NCBI GenBank assembly: GCA_017651245.1
Contig: JAGCDQ010000070.1
Span: 1 to 36,676, forward strand
DNA length: 36,676 bases
DNA from: Bacteroidaceae bacterium
GTDB taxonomy: Bacteria; Bacteroidota; Bacteroidia; Bacteroidales; Bacteroidaceae
Direction of reading: 5' to 3'
The notes under the pieces were generated by a model. That model saw only the letters and a list, made by a program, of their open reading frames with translations, was not told where the DNA came from and did not search any database. Shown here piece by piece: positions 1 to 8,273 of the stretch. The position numbers and the translations under genes are program-made. The stretch's first letter is position 1; every line of letters starts with the position of its first letter.

Positions 1-65
1 ACCTTCACATCTCCGTAAACTGGATCTGGAAGCACCACACGCTTCTTTGGTTTAGCTTTTCTCAT
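1..65 (-). CDS. rpsG: 30S ribosomal protein S7, N-terminal part (cut by window edge)
   Basis: The first 21 codons of a minus-strand gene are present and read MRKAKPKKRVVLPDPVYGDV, which is the start typical of S7 in Bacteroidetes. The rest lies outside the window. S7 is the head-domain protein that nucleates assembly of the 3' domain of 16S rRNA. It lies 159 bases downstream of rpsL on the same strand, the usual str order (rpsL-rpsG-fusA), so the two are expected to be cotranscribed. The start codon is the ATG at 63-65. Only the N-terminus can be judged. Confidence 0.93.
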   Translation of the reverse strand, partial: MRKAKPKKRVVLPDPVYGDVK

Positions 66-224
66 TTTTTTGTTTGATTTAATCTTTCTTTAGTCTGAGG
101 CTGCATTTGTGTGTGTGTCTTCAACGCCCACTCAAGGGCATTTACTCAACCCTTCAAGCATTTCCGTCAAACCAAACGTTGTGAAAAAACTGTAGTTACT
201 TTTTTACTTGTGTAAGAAAAAGGA

Positions 225-605
<381 letters not shown>

Positions 606-836
606 TTTGTTTAATTTTTTATTGTTATTATTTAATGATATACATTCTTGTCCGAGTGCCTACCATATCCCTTCCACCCGAAGGGGGAACCATTGCTTTA
701 TGGTCAGCTACCCGCTTTGCTTCGTGCTAAATTTAGTGTCGCCTTTTTCACCAATTCCGCGTCCCGTTTCCAACGGAGCCATACACTCCACACGACACTC
801 AATGTACCTAACTAAGGCACGCACTACTCCAAAAAG
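606..836 (-). other. Long structured leader of rpsL
   Basis: No convincing gene lies in the 513 bases between rpsL and the DUF3467 gene. If the TAACTTTG box at 842-849 is the promoter, the rpsL mRNA begins with about 230 untranslated bases. Within it an outer stem AGTGTCG (735-741) / CGACACT (793-799) encloses a tight hairpin CCGTT-TCC-AACGG (764-776), and a C/G-rich hairpin lies at about 676-692. There is no T-run, so this is not a simple terminator. Leaders of ribosomal protein operons are often autoregulatory; that this one is so is inference. Bases 850-1039 show nothing further that I can identify. Confidence 0.4.
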
Positions 837-841
837 TGGTG

Positions 842-849
842 CAAAGTTA
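842..849 (-). promoter_or_regulatory. Candidate -7 promoter box for rpsL
   Basis: CAAAGTTA on the plus strand reads TAACTTTG on the minus strand, a match to the Bacteroidetes -7 consensus TAnnTTTG. No clean -33 TTTG is seen at the usual distance, so this rests on the -7 box and position only. Confidence 0.45.
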
Positions 850-1039
850 CGCATTTTCTGCCGAATAACATGTTTTCGAAGAAACCTTTTTCTCCCCACA
901 CCGCCAAAAACTTGTATATTTAGCATTATTTAACATATCAAGCACACAAAATCGTCCCTCAAATGGCAAAAAACCTCCCACTTGTGCATTTTCAACCCAC
1001 AAAAAAGGTGTCGGAAAACACCCTTCCGACACCCATAGC

Positions 1040-1116
1040 TTTAACCGTTAACCCTTAATCGTTAACCTATAATCGTTAACCGATAACCGTTAACCTTTAA
1101 CCGATAACCGTTACTC
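1040..1116. repeat. Array of eleven 7-base units next to the DUF3467 stop codon
   Basis: Eleven consecutive heptamers can be read without a gap: TTTAACC, GTTAACC, CTTAATC, GTTAACC, TATAATC, GTTAACC, GATAACC, GTTAACC, TTTAACC, GATAACC, GTTACTC. The array ends two bases before the stop codon (1119-1121) of the minus-strand DUF3467 gene, so it occupies its 3' untranslated region. Confidence 0.85.
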
Positions 1117-1118
1117 AC

Positions 1119-1439
1119 TCACGCCTCCCCCTGCTTGATGGTGAACGGCGCAATTGTGCGTTCGTCCTGCTGCTGTGCCTGCTGCAGACGGATCGTGCCA
1201 AACTGCTGCTCATACTTCTTCACGTTATCCTGCAACGCCATGAGCAGACGCTTTGCGTGTTCAGGAGCCAAGATGATGCGGCTCTTCACTTGTGCCTTCT
1301 GCATGCCAGGCATCATCTGGATGAAATCTGCCACAAACTCACTACTTGAATGGGTAAGGATGGCGAGGTTCGAATACGTACCCTCAGCCACCTCTGGCTT
1401 CAGTTCAATCTGAAGCTGCTGATTGTTATTTTCTGCCAT
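1119..1439 (-). CDS. DUF3467 family protein
   Basis: A 106-residue protein with the sequence type of DUF3467: the N-terminal strand LQIELKPEVAEGTYSNLAIL, the central HSSSEFVADFIQMMPG and the basic segment KSRIILAPEHAKRLL. There is no signal peptide, so it should be cytoplasmic. Members are widespread in Bacteroidetes, where the gene commonly sits between rpoC and rpsL; function is unknown to me. Here rpsL follows as expected, but the gene upstream is a pectate lyase and not rpoC. The tail is Gln-rich (QQAQQQ). The start at 1439 is the natural ATG. A heptamer array abuts its 3' end. Confidence 0.85.
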   Translation of the reverse strand: MAENNNQQLQIELKPEVAEGTYSNLAILTHSSSEFVADFIQMMPGMQKAQVKSRIILAPEHAKRLLMALQDNVKKYEQQFGTIRLQQAQQQDERTIAPFTIKQGEA

Positions 1440-1471
1440 AATCTATTATATATTTAAATATGTGTAATTTT

Positions 1472-1556
1472 TATGATTTGAGGTTGGAGGTTTGAGGTTT
1501 GAGATTTATGATTTGAGGTTTGGCTCCGCCGAGCTGAAGGTTGAGATTTGAGGTTT
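1472..1556. repeat. TTTGAGG-type heptamer tract
   Basis: This stretch is built largely from 7-base units of the type TTTGAGG, TTGGAGG and TTTGAGA, interrupted by a GC-rich segment with GGCTCCGCC near 1523. It lies upstream of the DUF3467 start codon, between that gene and a second array of different units. Confidence 0.7.
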
Positions 1557-1587
1557 GAGATTTTTACCATGCGGCGCCTCAGCCCTC

Positions 1588-1695
1588 TTTAACCGTTAAC
1601 CTTTGACCTTAGACCTTTGACTTTAGACCTTTGACTTTAGACCTTTGACCTCTTTAACCTTTAACCTATAACCTTTAACCTATAACCTTTAACCT
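1588..1695. repeat. TTTAACC / TTTGACC heptamer array abutting the pectate lyase stop
   Basis: About fifteen 7-base units of the type TTTAACC, TTTGACC, TTAGACC and TATAACC run without interruption except for one two-base insertion. The array ends exactly at the stop codon of the minus-strand pectate lyase gene (1696-1698). Confidence 0.85.
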
Positions 1696-2802
1696 TTACA
1701 TTTTCTTGTACCTCTCAATCACCTTTTGGGGACCTTTGCCCACCCACGAGTAACCCGTTCGCCTTTCATACCCCACCTCCGACAACTTCTTGTGGGGCAC
1801 CCCGTCGCGGTCGCAGAACATCGGTTCCGCCCGTTCCAAGTCATAGAACCTTGCCCACAGCAGTTCCGCGCCCTGACGTTCCAGCAAGTGGACATCCTTC
1901 TTCCCCTCCTCATTCGTGAACTGCTCCAGCACCACATCCTTCAGCGCATGAGCCTCCAGCCATTCCACGCCACACTTCACCGCCTCCAGCACCTCCGCCG
2001 ACGGATTCTCCACATCCATCAACAAGTTCAGGATGCCACACGTCTCTCCATAACCCGAATAGGAAAGCAACTCATACGCACGAGCCTTCACCGGCATCAA
2101 TGTCTCCCTGTCATGCTGAGAGCACCACACCGTCCGCTTCCCTGCCTTCCATGCCTCCGTGCCATAATCCAGCACCCTACCCTCGGCATCCACACGAATC
2201 TGGCAATCCAGCACACACTGCAAACCCCGCTCGTAAGCCTCCCGACATTTCTTCTTCATCGACTTCTCCACGCCCATGCATTGGAACCGCTCCGCATCCA
2301 TCGCCACATCCCGCAACATCTTCAGCGCATTCACCATTGCATTGTCGTTAAACGTGATCTGCATCGAATAGTCATCCACCTTCTTCGCAGGGAAGAACTG
2401 AGGGAATCCCCCATTCTTATATTGCATCTTCAGCAAATACTCCACACCCCGCTTGAACGCCGTCGTGTACTGTTCCCTGGTCACAGCCACCACCTCCTTG
2501 TCCATCTCCCTGTGGTTTTCCACCACCACCTGATCCAGTTTCGCCACCGCCTTCGCCAGCGTCTCCATCTCCGAAGTCGTCGCCCCGTTGTCAATCGTTG
2601 CACCGACACCCTTCATCCACGCCTTCAGGTCCTTCGGACTCATGCCCTTCAGCCAATCCTGGTTCTTCGGCCATCCACCCGACTTCATCTGGTACTTCAC
2701 AATCGAGTCCGCCATCTGCTGCACATTCGGCTGAGCCGACAAGCCCAGCGCCCCACAACAAAGCAACACGATGACTGCGATACGTTTCACTTCATTTCTC
2801 AT
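1696..2802 (-). CDS. Secreted pectate lyase, polysaccharide lyase family 10
   Basis: A 368-residue protein starting MRNEVKRIAVIVLLCCG, with a signal peptide ending about GLSAQ. The mature part carries the PL10 (pectic acid lyase) landmarks in order: GGWPKN near residue 40, TIDNGATTSEM near 75, a YLLKMQYKNGGFPQFFP block, ITFNDNAMVNALKMLRDV, and RTVWCSQHDRETLMP. PL10 enzymes cleave polygalacturonate by beta-elimination, usually with calcium and a catalytic arginine. The start at 2802 is chosen because the reading frame upstream runs into the neighbouring oxidoreductase gene and only this Met gives a signal peptide. It has its own promoter at 2811-2842, so it is not part of the GH9 operon. It suggests growth on pectin. 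Confidence 0.88.
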   Translation of the reverse strand: MRNEVKRIAVIVLLCCGALGLSAQPNVQQMADSIVKYQMKSGGWPKNQDWLKGMSPKDLKAWMKGVGATIDNGATTSEMETLAKAVAKLDQVVVENHREMDKEVVAVTREQYTTAFKRGVEYLLKMQYKNGGFPQFFPAKKVDDYSMQITFNDNAMVNALKMLRDVAMDAERFQCMGVEKSMKKKCREAYERGLQCVLDCQIRVDAEGRVLDYGTEAWKAGKRTVWCSQHDRETLMPVKARAYELLSYSGYGETCGILNLLMDVENPSAEVLEAVKCGVEWLEAHALKDVVLEQFTNEEGKKDVHLLERQGAELLWARFYDLERAEPMFCDRDGVPHKKLSEVGYERRTGYSWVGKGPQKVIERYKKM

Positions 2803-2810
2803 TATGAGTG

Positions 2811-2842
2811 CGAAGTTACGACTAATTGAGAACACTACCAAA
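2811..2842 (-). promoter_or_regulatory. Promoter of the pectate lyase gene
   Basis: A -33 TTTG (2839-2842 on the complement) and a -7 box TAACTTCG (2811-2818) are separated by exactly 20 bases, the standard Bacteroidetes spacing. The box ends only nine bases before the start codon, so the transcript would carry very little leader. Confidence 0.6.
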
Positions 2843-2850
2843 TTTTTCGC

Positions 2851-2884
2851 AAAAAAAGGAGAGGTTCCGTGTGGATACCTCTCC
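2851..2884 (-). terminator. Rho-independent terminator after the Gfo/Idh gene
   Basis: A perfect 8-base stem GGAGAGGT / ACCTCTCC (2858-2865 and 2877-2884) is followed on the minus strand by seven Ts (2851-2857). It starts seven bases after the stop codon of the oxidoreductase gene. Confidence 0.85.
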
Positions 2885-2890
2885 TTGTTG

Positions 2891-3880
2891 CTACATATCG
2901 TCATACGGGTAATGGACGCCCCATTTCTGGCGGAAACCGTCCATGAGTTGCATGATGTAGAGAGTTTCGGCATGAGGCATCTCGCGGGGTTCGAGGAGTC
3001 CTTCGGCAAGGGCATCACGACAGGCGAGGAACTGGTATTCGTAGCCCGTAATCTGCTGGGGCACGTGGATGTCCTCAACGAACTCACGGTCGTGGGTGTT
3101 GACGGTGATGCGCTGGGGATTGTTGATGTTGTCGATGATCAGGTTGCCGTCGGTGCCAGCGATGACGCCGATGTTGTCGCCCACACAGGAGGCACTGCTC
3201 TGCACGTTGGCAAGGATGCCGTCGGAGAGGACAAGGCTGATGGCGTTGGTCAAGTCCATGCCTGTGTCGCTCTTCACACATTGGCTCTCGATGCTCACGA
3301 TGTCGGCAGGGAAGAACATACGGACGAAGTTGAGGGCATAGACACCTAAGTCGAGCAAGGCACCACCACAGAGGTCGGCACGCATGATGCGGGGCTTGTC
3401 ACCCATCGAATAGCCCAACGTGGCTGTGACGAGGCGTGGGGTGCCGATGCGTCCGCTGCTGATGAGGTCGCGCACCATCTTGACAGCTGGTTGATAACGT
3501 GTCCAGATGGCCTCGGCAATGAACACCTTCCGTTCGTGTGCCAAATCCAGCACTTCCTTCGTCTGACGTGCGTTTGCCATAAAGGCTTTCTCCACCAGAC
3601 AGGGTTTGCCTGCCAAAATGGCTTCCTTGGTCACGTCGTAGTGGTGAGAGTGAGGGGTGCCGATATAGACGAGGTCGATGTCAGGATCGGCGATGAGTTC
3701 GCTGTACGAGCCATAGGCTTTGGGGATGTTCCACTTCTGGGCAAAGGCTTGCGCCTTCTCCAAGGTTCTTGACCCAACGGCATAGGCTTCACAATCTGCC
3801 AATCCGTTCAAGGTGATGGCAGCTTTCTCGGCAATCCAGCCTGTGGCGATGATGCCGACGCGGAAAGGAATTTTTTTCAT
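2891..3880 (-). CDS. Gfo/Idh/MocA family oxidoreductase (dihydrodiol dehydrogenase-like)
   Basis: A 329-residue protein with an N-terminal Rossmann fold (VGIIATGWIAEKAA, residues 8-21) and the family's nucleotide-binding strand ending CLVEKAF (residues 95-100), where Lys98 corresponds to the lysine of the EKP motif. The C-terminal alpha/beta domain contains GGALLDLGVYAL, the conserved segment of the dimeric dihydrodiol dehydrogenase branch. Such proteins oxidise or reduce sugars and sugar derivatives with NAD(P); the substrate cannot be read from sequence. No signal peptide, so cytoplasmic. It lies 72 bases downstream of a GH9 gene, the gap being filled by a heptamer array, and ends in a strong terminator. 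It may be the last gene of the GH9 operon and process released sugars; that is inference. Confidence 0.85.
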   Translation of the reverse strand: MKKIPFRVGIIATGWIAEKAAITLNGLADCEAYAVGSRTLEKAQAFAQKWNIPKAYGSYSELIADPDIDLVYIGTPHSHHYDVTKEAILAGKPCLVEKAFMANARQTKEVLDLAHERKVFIAEAIWTRYQPAVKMVRDLISSGRIGTPRLVTATLGYSMGDKPRIMRADLCGGALLDLGVYALNFVRMFFPADIVSIESQCVKSDTGMDLTNAISLVLSDGILANVQSSASCVGDNIGVIAGTDGNLIIDNINNPQRITVNTHDREFVEDIHVPQQITGYEYQFLACRDALAEGLLEPREMPHAETLYIMQLMDGFRQKWGVHYPYDDM

Positions 3881-3881
3881 G

Positions 3882-3951
3882 TTTGAGGTTTGAGGTTTGA
3901 GATTGGAGGTTTGAGATTGGAGATTTGATTTTTGAGATTGGAGATTGGAGG
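3882..3951. repeat. Ten-unit TTKGAGR heptamer array between GH9 and Gfo/Idh genes
   Basis: Exactly ten 7-base units fill this 70-base stretch: three of TTTGAGG/A, then alternating TTGGAGG/A and TTTGAGA units, with one variant TTTGATT. The array starts one base after the Gfo/Idh start codon and ends one base before the GH9 stop codon (3953-3955), so it makes up virtually the whole intergenic spacer. Confidence 0.9.
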
Positions 3952-3952
3952 T

Positions 3953-5698
3953 TTATTGGGGGAGGGCATCAAGCCAACAGAGAAAGGCGACAAGGGAGGC
4001 GTTCCAGTTGATGGCGATTTCGTTGGAGGCGTAGGATTCCATGTTGTCGATGTAGGATTCGTCAGGATAGTTGGAGGGATAGACAGCATCATGCATGTCT
4101 CGTTTGTCCTGCTGTCCTGGATTAGGACCGCCTACCAGCATGCCCGGGAAGGGTGCTTCCACAGCGTCTGCCTCAGAGATGCGATGATGAGGATGCATGG
4201 GCGATTGGTCACCAAAGCCTGTCACATAGCAATAGCCTGTGGCATTGCGTCCCAAGAGGTAGTCGGCATTCTGCAAGGCATAGCGACGATACTGAGTGGT
4301 GCCTAACAGGCGGTCGGCATAGAGGAGCGCCATTGCCTGACAACAGCAATGCTCTGCCAGACAACCCCAACCGAAGTCGCGAGGACTGTTGCCATAGGGC
4401 GACTGGAAGCAGGAGGCATCCACCCCCTTGATGACATTGTTGCAATAGGCACAGAAGGGAACGAGCAGGTCGGCAGCCAATTCCTGCGCCTCTTTGGGTC
4501 GGGCGTTCGTGCCGATGGTGACCAGCATATCTGACAACCACTCATACACGCCCAATGCCGACACATTGCCCCACGAAGGTGTGGAGAAGCTTTGTGGCTG
4601 ATACTGACGAGCCTCTTCCAGATAGGAGGTCTTGCCTGTGAGCCGATAGAGTGCCGATGCTGCCCAGAAGAATTCGTCGCGGGCATTGCCGTCGCCATAG
4701 GTGCCTGTGCTGACAGCAGGGTCTTTGAGCTGCTCCTGACGATAGAACGCCGTCGGATGTTCCTTTGCCCACTGGTAGGCACGTTCGGCAGCCTCAGTCG
4801 CCTGTGCCACAAAGTCGGGATAGTCTTTCTGGTAAGGTTCGAAAAGACGAGCTGCATCCGCCATCACGGCAGCAAAGTCGAGGGTGGCAGTCACACTCTT
4901 CGCCACCACATAGCGCGTCTGATGGCAGTCGGTGGGCAACACGAAGCCCTCAAAGTTGGGGGTGGTGAGTTTGTGATACACACCGCCATCATCGGGGTCT
5001 TGCATGGTGAGCAACCACTTCAGGTTGAACATCATCTCATCCAAGAAATCGGGAGTCTTGTTGCCACTCTCAGGGATGTCGGTCTTGAGGCGCACAAAGT
5101 AATCGCGCTGTTGCTCATAAGTGACAAACATGAGTCCGATGCTGAATGCCGAGTTGACGACATATTTGTTGTAGTCGCCAGCATCGTACCAGCCATAGGG
5201 AGAGCTGATGACGGTGCCAGCAGGACGCTTTTCTGTTGCTGCCGAAGGATGCACCAGCACCTGAGTGTCTGGATGCCCCAGCGGTCGGTTGTACGCCCCA
5301 CCCTGCTCAATGGCGATGCCTGAACGGATGAGGTAAAACAGACGAAGGGATGCCTTCGCAATATCTTGATAAGGACGCTTCGACACAAGGAAATCGCACG
5401 ACTGGTCCCCCACACTCACCTGATAGTTTCCTGTGGCAGTGAGTTCCCCAAGATCAACGAGATAACGGGTTTTACCCGACCAAGGCGAAACCGCCTCACG
5501 CATCACCTTAGGAGTGAGCACCTTCCCCTTGGGGGTCGTGACTTTCACTTTCCCCTCAGGATTGACTCCCTCCACGACAATGACTTTTTCCTGACTTGGG
5601 TAGCAACCCACCTGATTGCGACGGATTTCCACCTGATTCTGTACGTGCAAGCCCCACACGGAGGCTGAGAGTGCAATGACCAATAGCGTCCTTTTCAT
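3953..5698 (-). CDS. Glycoside hydrolase family 9 endoglucanase (CelD N-terminal domain + GH9)
   Basis: A 581-residue secreted protein. After a signal peptide comes an Ig-like CelD N-terminal domain (about 23-105, EIRRNQVGCYP opening), then the GH9 (alpha/alpha)6 barrel. The catalytic base motif YDAGDYNKYVVN places the two aspartates at 172 and 175. The conserved histidine segment MHPHHR and the C-terminal SNEIAINWN, with general acid Glu560, are intact. GH9 enzymes are inverting beta-1,4-glucanases acting on cellulose, mixed-linkage glucan or xyloglucan backbones; the exact substrate is not evident. Size and motifs are complete. It starts seven bases after the stop of the larger GH9 gene, so the two are cotranscribed. 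Confidence 0.92.
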   Translation of the reverse strand: MKRTLLVIALSASVWGLHVQNQVEIRRNQVGCYPSQEKVIVVEGVNPEGKVKVTTPKGKVLTPKVMREAVSPWSGKTRYLVDLGELTATGNYQVSVGDQSCDFLVSKRPYQDIAKASLRLFYLIRSGIAIEQGGAYNRPLGHPDTQVLVHPSAATEKRPAGTVISSPYGWYDAGDYNKYVVNSAFSIGLMFVTYEQQRDYFVRLKTDIPESGNKTPDFLDEMMFNLKWLLTMQDPDDGGVYHKLTTPNFEGFVLPTDCHQTRYVVAKSVTATLDFAAVMADAARLFEPYQKDYPDFVAQATEAAERAYQWAKEHPTAFYRQEQLKDPAVSTGTYGDGNARDEFFWAASALYRLTGKTSYLEEARQYQPQSFSTPSWGNVSALGVYEWLSDMLVTIGTNARPKEAQELAADLLVPFCAYCNNVIKGVDASCFQSPYGNSPRDFGWGCLAEHCCCQAMALLYADRLLGTTQYRRYALQNADYLLGRNATGYCYVTGFGDQSPMHPHHRISEADAVEAPFPGMLVGGPNPGQQDKRDMHDAVYPSNYPDESYIDNMESYASNEIAINWNASLVAFLCWLDALPQ

Positions 5699-5705
5699 TT
5701 TTCAG

Positions 5706-8237
5706 TTATTTAGTTCCATTTACAATATTCTTCAACGCAGAGCCAAAGATGATGTACTGCGTGTTGCCTGCAATGGTGCCCTCATTCTGTCCCCAGAGGA
5801 ATGGCCAGTCGTCGAAGTTCTCGAAGTGGTCAGGACGACGGAACAGCAAGCCTGGCGCCACGTTGCCTGGGATGAACGAGAAGTCGGCACGGTTGTTGCC
5901 ATAGAACACCTGCTTGGGACGGGCAGCACCCACCACAGCCACGAAGGAGTAGTTGTGGTAGGGATGGCAGCCGTAGAGCCAATCAGCCGTACGGAACACC
6001 ACATCACGCTTCACGATGTCAGGGAAGTAGATGTGGGCAAAGCAGACGGTAGTGCCGAAGCTGAGCACCTGTCCACCACCAGCCCAGTTGCCCAATCCGA
6101 TGGGCAATCCGTATGGATTCTGAGTGCCAAGACTGTCGATATACACTGCATATTTCTCCACATAAGGACGCAGCCGCTGACGATAAGCCTCATCCATGAA
6201 CGGAATGGCGTCGAGAGCCGTCTGGATGGTGGAGTTCACATTGCGGTCGAGGGCGGTCCAAATCTGGGTGTTGAAGTTGTCGAGGTACTGCTTTTCACGG
6301 GTGGCAGCATAGAGTTGCAAGTTCGTGCCCAAGTCACCACCGCCACGACCACCTCGCTGTCCAGCACGACGGTTGTTCTGCATCAGTTCCGTTGCCTCTG
6401 CCATCAGTCGCTTCGACTGCGTGAGGGCACGGGCGGCAAGGTCATCGTTGTAACCCTGCAAGGCACGACTGGCAGCAGCAAACATGGTGGCTGCCTGGAA
6501 GTCAAGACTCGGATTGCGAGTGGTGAATGCCCACATATCGTCAGGCGTTCCACTCGATTTCCCATCAGCTGACACCTCGTAGGGTTTCAGGCTTGGGTCG
6601 TAGTGAAGACCATCGGTGATGGAGGCAGCATCGCCCAAGTGGTGATAATTGTCCAAAATGGAGTTGGAGAGCGTCGAAGCCATGTGACCAATCTGCTCTG
6701 CCTGTGCCACCAGATTCAAGGTGCCGTGCTCGATGAACTGCAACACATCGGGCACTCCATCAGGACGATGCAAATCCACATAGCGTTGTTTTTGGCTCAC
6801 GAAAGTCTCGTCGCGCTGGGGCTTGAAGAGTTCCCATGTGCGGATGAAGTTCTGCACCACGCTGATGTTGGAACCCGTCTCGATGTCGAAGTCGCCCGCA
6901 TCGAAGAAACCGCCCACGTTCAAGCCAGGAATCAGTTCGTAAGGCTTGTATTTCGTATCGGTGGAGGCTCCCTGACGGTGCAGGTCGAAGTGGTCGCTCT
7001 CTGGCGCTTGCAGATAGCCCTCCTTGAAAGGCTCTCCGTGCCAAGTGCGATAGCCCTCCGTCACATACATGTGGTTCATGTGGATAGGCACCCACACATC
7101 GGTTGTGGCATCGGTAATCTTGTCATAGACATGCTCGTCGATGAGGAAGTCGTTGGTCTTCGTGTCGCCATACTGGATGTAATAGACACCAGGCTGCTTC
7201 ACCGATGAGAAGTCAAACTTCACATAGTTGTACTTGAAGTAGGCGCCCCACTCTTTCAGCCCTCCACGGAAAGCCTCTGTGGTGGTGCCATCCTCGTTGA
7301 TGCGCATGAGCGTCGCCTGAGACTTCACACGGTCGTTCTTGTCCAATTCGATGACAGCCACCTTCGGCTGGTCAGGACGATAACCCACCTGAGAGAAACC
7401 GATGTTCGGTTCACGAATCCAGTTGGGAATGGCATGAGGCTCCACCGTCCAAGTGATCACCTTACCCGTCTTGCCCTTAGGCAGCACACTACGCAGCACA
7501 AACCAGCCGTTCTGTGCCAGCATACGACCATCGTAGAGGCGCAATTCAGCATCCTCGCTGCTGATACGAATCATGCGTTCAGGTGCATCGGAAGCCAAGA
7601 CGATGCTATGTCCTGTCTCAATAGGCAGGGGATCCACGAAGCGGTCGGTGCCCCGATCATCATAAGTTTTAAAACCCTTGAACTGACGAGGTTTCTCGCT
7701 GTTGGGACGCGTGGTCGTGAGACTGGTGGCATATCGGGGCAAACGTCCCAGACGACCATCCATCGAGAAAGTCTTGAGCCAATACTGCGAAGGCAGGAAC
7801 TCCAAGTTGAAGCCAGCATCGCCTGCCAGTTTCTCAGGCACGGGCTTGTCGAGATAGACCGCAATCTCCACAGCTTTTCCCTTCGCTGTGACCACCACCC
7901 GACTGTCGAAGTCGTAATCGTCATAGCGCATGCCCACCTCAATGCTTCCTGCCTCACGATTCACCTTTCGGTTGGTCATCTTGGGCACCAAGTCCCATTG
8001 CTCAGGCGTGTTGTTCAGACGCACAGCACCACCCTGCACAGTGCGCACACCATGATGGATGATTTCGATGCCCGAGTTCTTCTCGTCGTTGAAACCACCA
8101 TTGAAACTGTTGCTGAACACCAGCACGTTCACGCCTTGCCGCTCAAAGTACTCGCGGTCGTTCAACTGTAAATCCTGCGCCTGGCAAACAGTCGCCACAA
8201 GGGACAGGAAGAGATAGGATAGTTTTCTCATTTTCAT
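5706..8237 (-). CDS. Large glycoside hydrolase family 9 protein with extra N-terminal domain
   Basis: An 843-residue secreted protein (signal peptide ending near VCQAQ). Residues about 22-270 form an N-terminal beta-rich domain that I do not recognise. An Ig-like CelD N-terminal domain follows (about 277-368, NIGFSQVGYRP opening), then a GH9 catalytic domain. The GH9 signature GGFFDAGDFD (Asp446 and Asp449) is present, and near the C-terminus NEGTIAGN offers Glu819 as general acid. The barrel sequence differs strongly from the neighbouring GH9, including a Gly/Arg-rich loop RRAGQRGGRGGGD, so the pair probably split the work rather than being simple duplicates. It lies 36 bases after the esterase gene. 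Initiation could also be at Met3. Glucan-type substrate is inference. Confidence 0.88.
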   Translation of the reverse strand: MKMRKLSYLFLSLVATVCQAQDLQLNDREYFERQGVNVLVFSNSFNGGFNDEKNSGIEIIHHGVRTVQGGAVRLNNTPEQWDLVPKMTNRKVNREAGSIEVGMRYDDYDFDSRVVVTAKGKAVEIAVYLDKPVPEKLAGDAGFNLEFLPSQYWLKTFSMDGRLGRLPRYATSLTTTRPNSEKPRQFKGFKTYDDRGTDRFVDPLPIETGHSIVLASDAPERMIRISSEDAELRLYDGRMLAQNGWFVLRSVLPKGKTGKVITWTVEPHAIPNWIREPNIGFSQVGYRPDQPKVAVIELDKNDRVKSQATLMRINEDGTTTEAFRGGLKEWGAYFKYNYVKFDFSSVKQPGVYYIQYGDTKTNDFLIDEHVYDKITDATTDVWVPIHMNHMYVTEGYRTWHGEPFKEGYLQAPESDHFDLHRQGASTDTKYKPYELIPGLNVGGFFDAGDFDIETGSNISVVQNFIRTWELFKPQRDETFVSQKQRYVDLHRPDGVPDVLQFIEHGTLNLVAQAEQIGHMASTLSNSILDNYHHLGDAASITDGLHYDPSLKPYEVSADGKSSGTPDDMWAFTTRNPSLDFQAATMFAAASRALQGYNDDLAARALTQSKRLMAEATELMQNNRRAGQRGGRGGGDLGTNLQLYAATREKQYLDNFNTQIWTALDRNVNSTIQTALDAIPFMDEAYRQRLRPYVEKYAVYIDSLGTQNPYGLPIGLGNWAGGGQVLSFGTTVCFAHIYFPDIVKRDVVFRTADWLYGCHPYHNYSFVAVVGAARPKQVFYGNNRADFSFIPGNVAPGLLFRRPDHFENFDDWPFLWGQNEGTIAGNTQYIIFGSALKNIVNGTK

Positions 8238-8273
8238 TTAGGTATTGTGTCTGTGTAAAGGAATGAAGGGTCA

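Noticed and set aside
708-1032. Short minus-strand frames in the rpsL leader region
   Set aside because: They have no recognisable domain and cross the promoter box and the structured leader; composition is not protein-like.
1588-1695. Short regular repeats considered as a CRISPR array
   Set aside because: Units are 7 bases without spacers and no cas gene is present in the window.
1726-2829. Long plus-strand open frame antisense to the pectate lyase gene
   Set aside because: The translation is extremely rich in His, Leu and Arg with no family motif. It mirrors the codon pattern of the lyase on the other strand, which has full PL10 motifs.
3877-4092. Minus-strand ORF with ISNLKPQ-type repeats
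   Set aside because: It is the translation of the heptamer array and of the wrong frame of the GH9 3' end.
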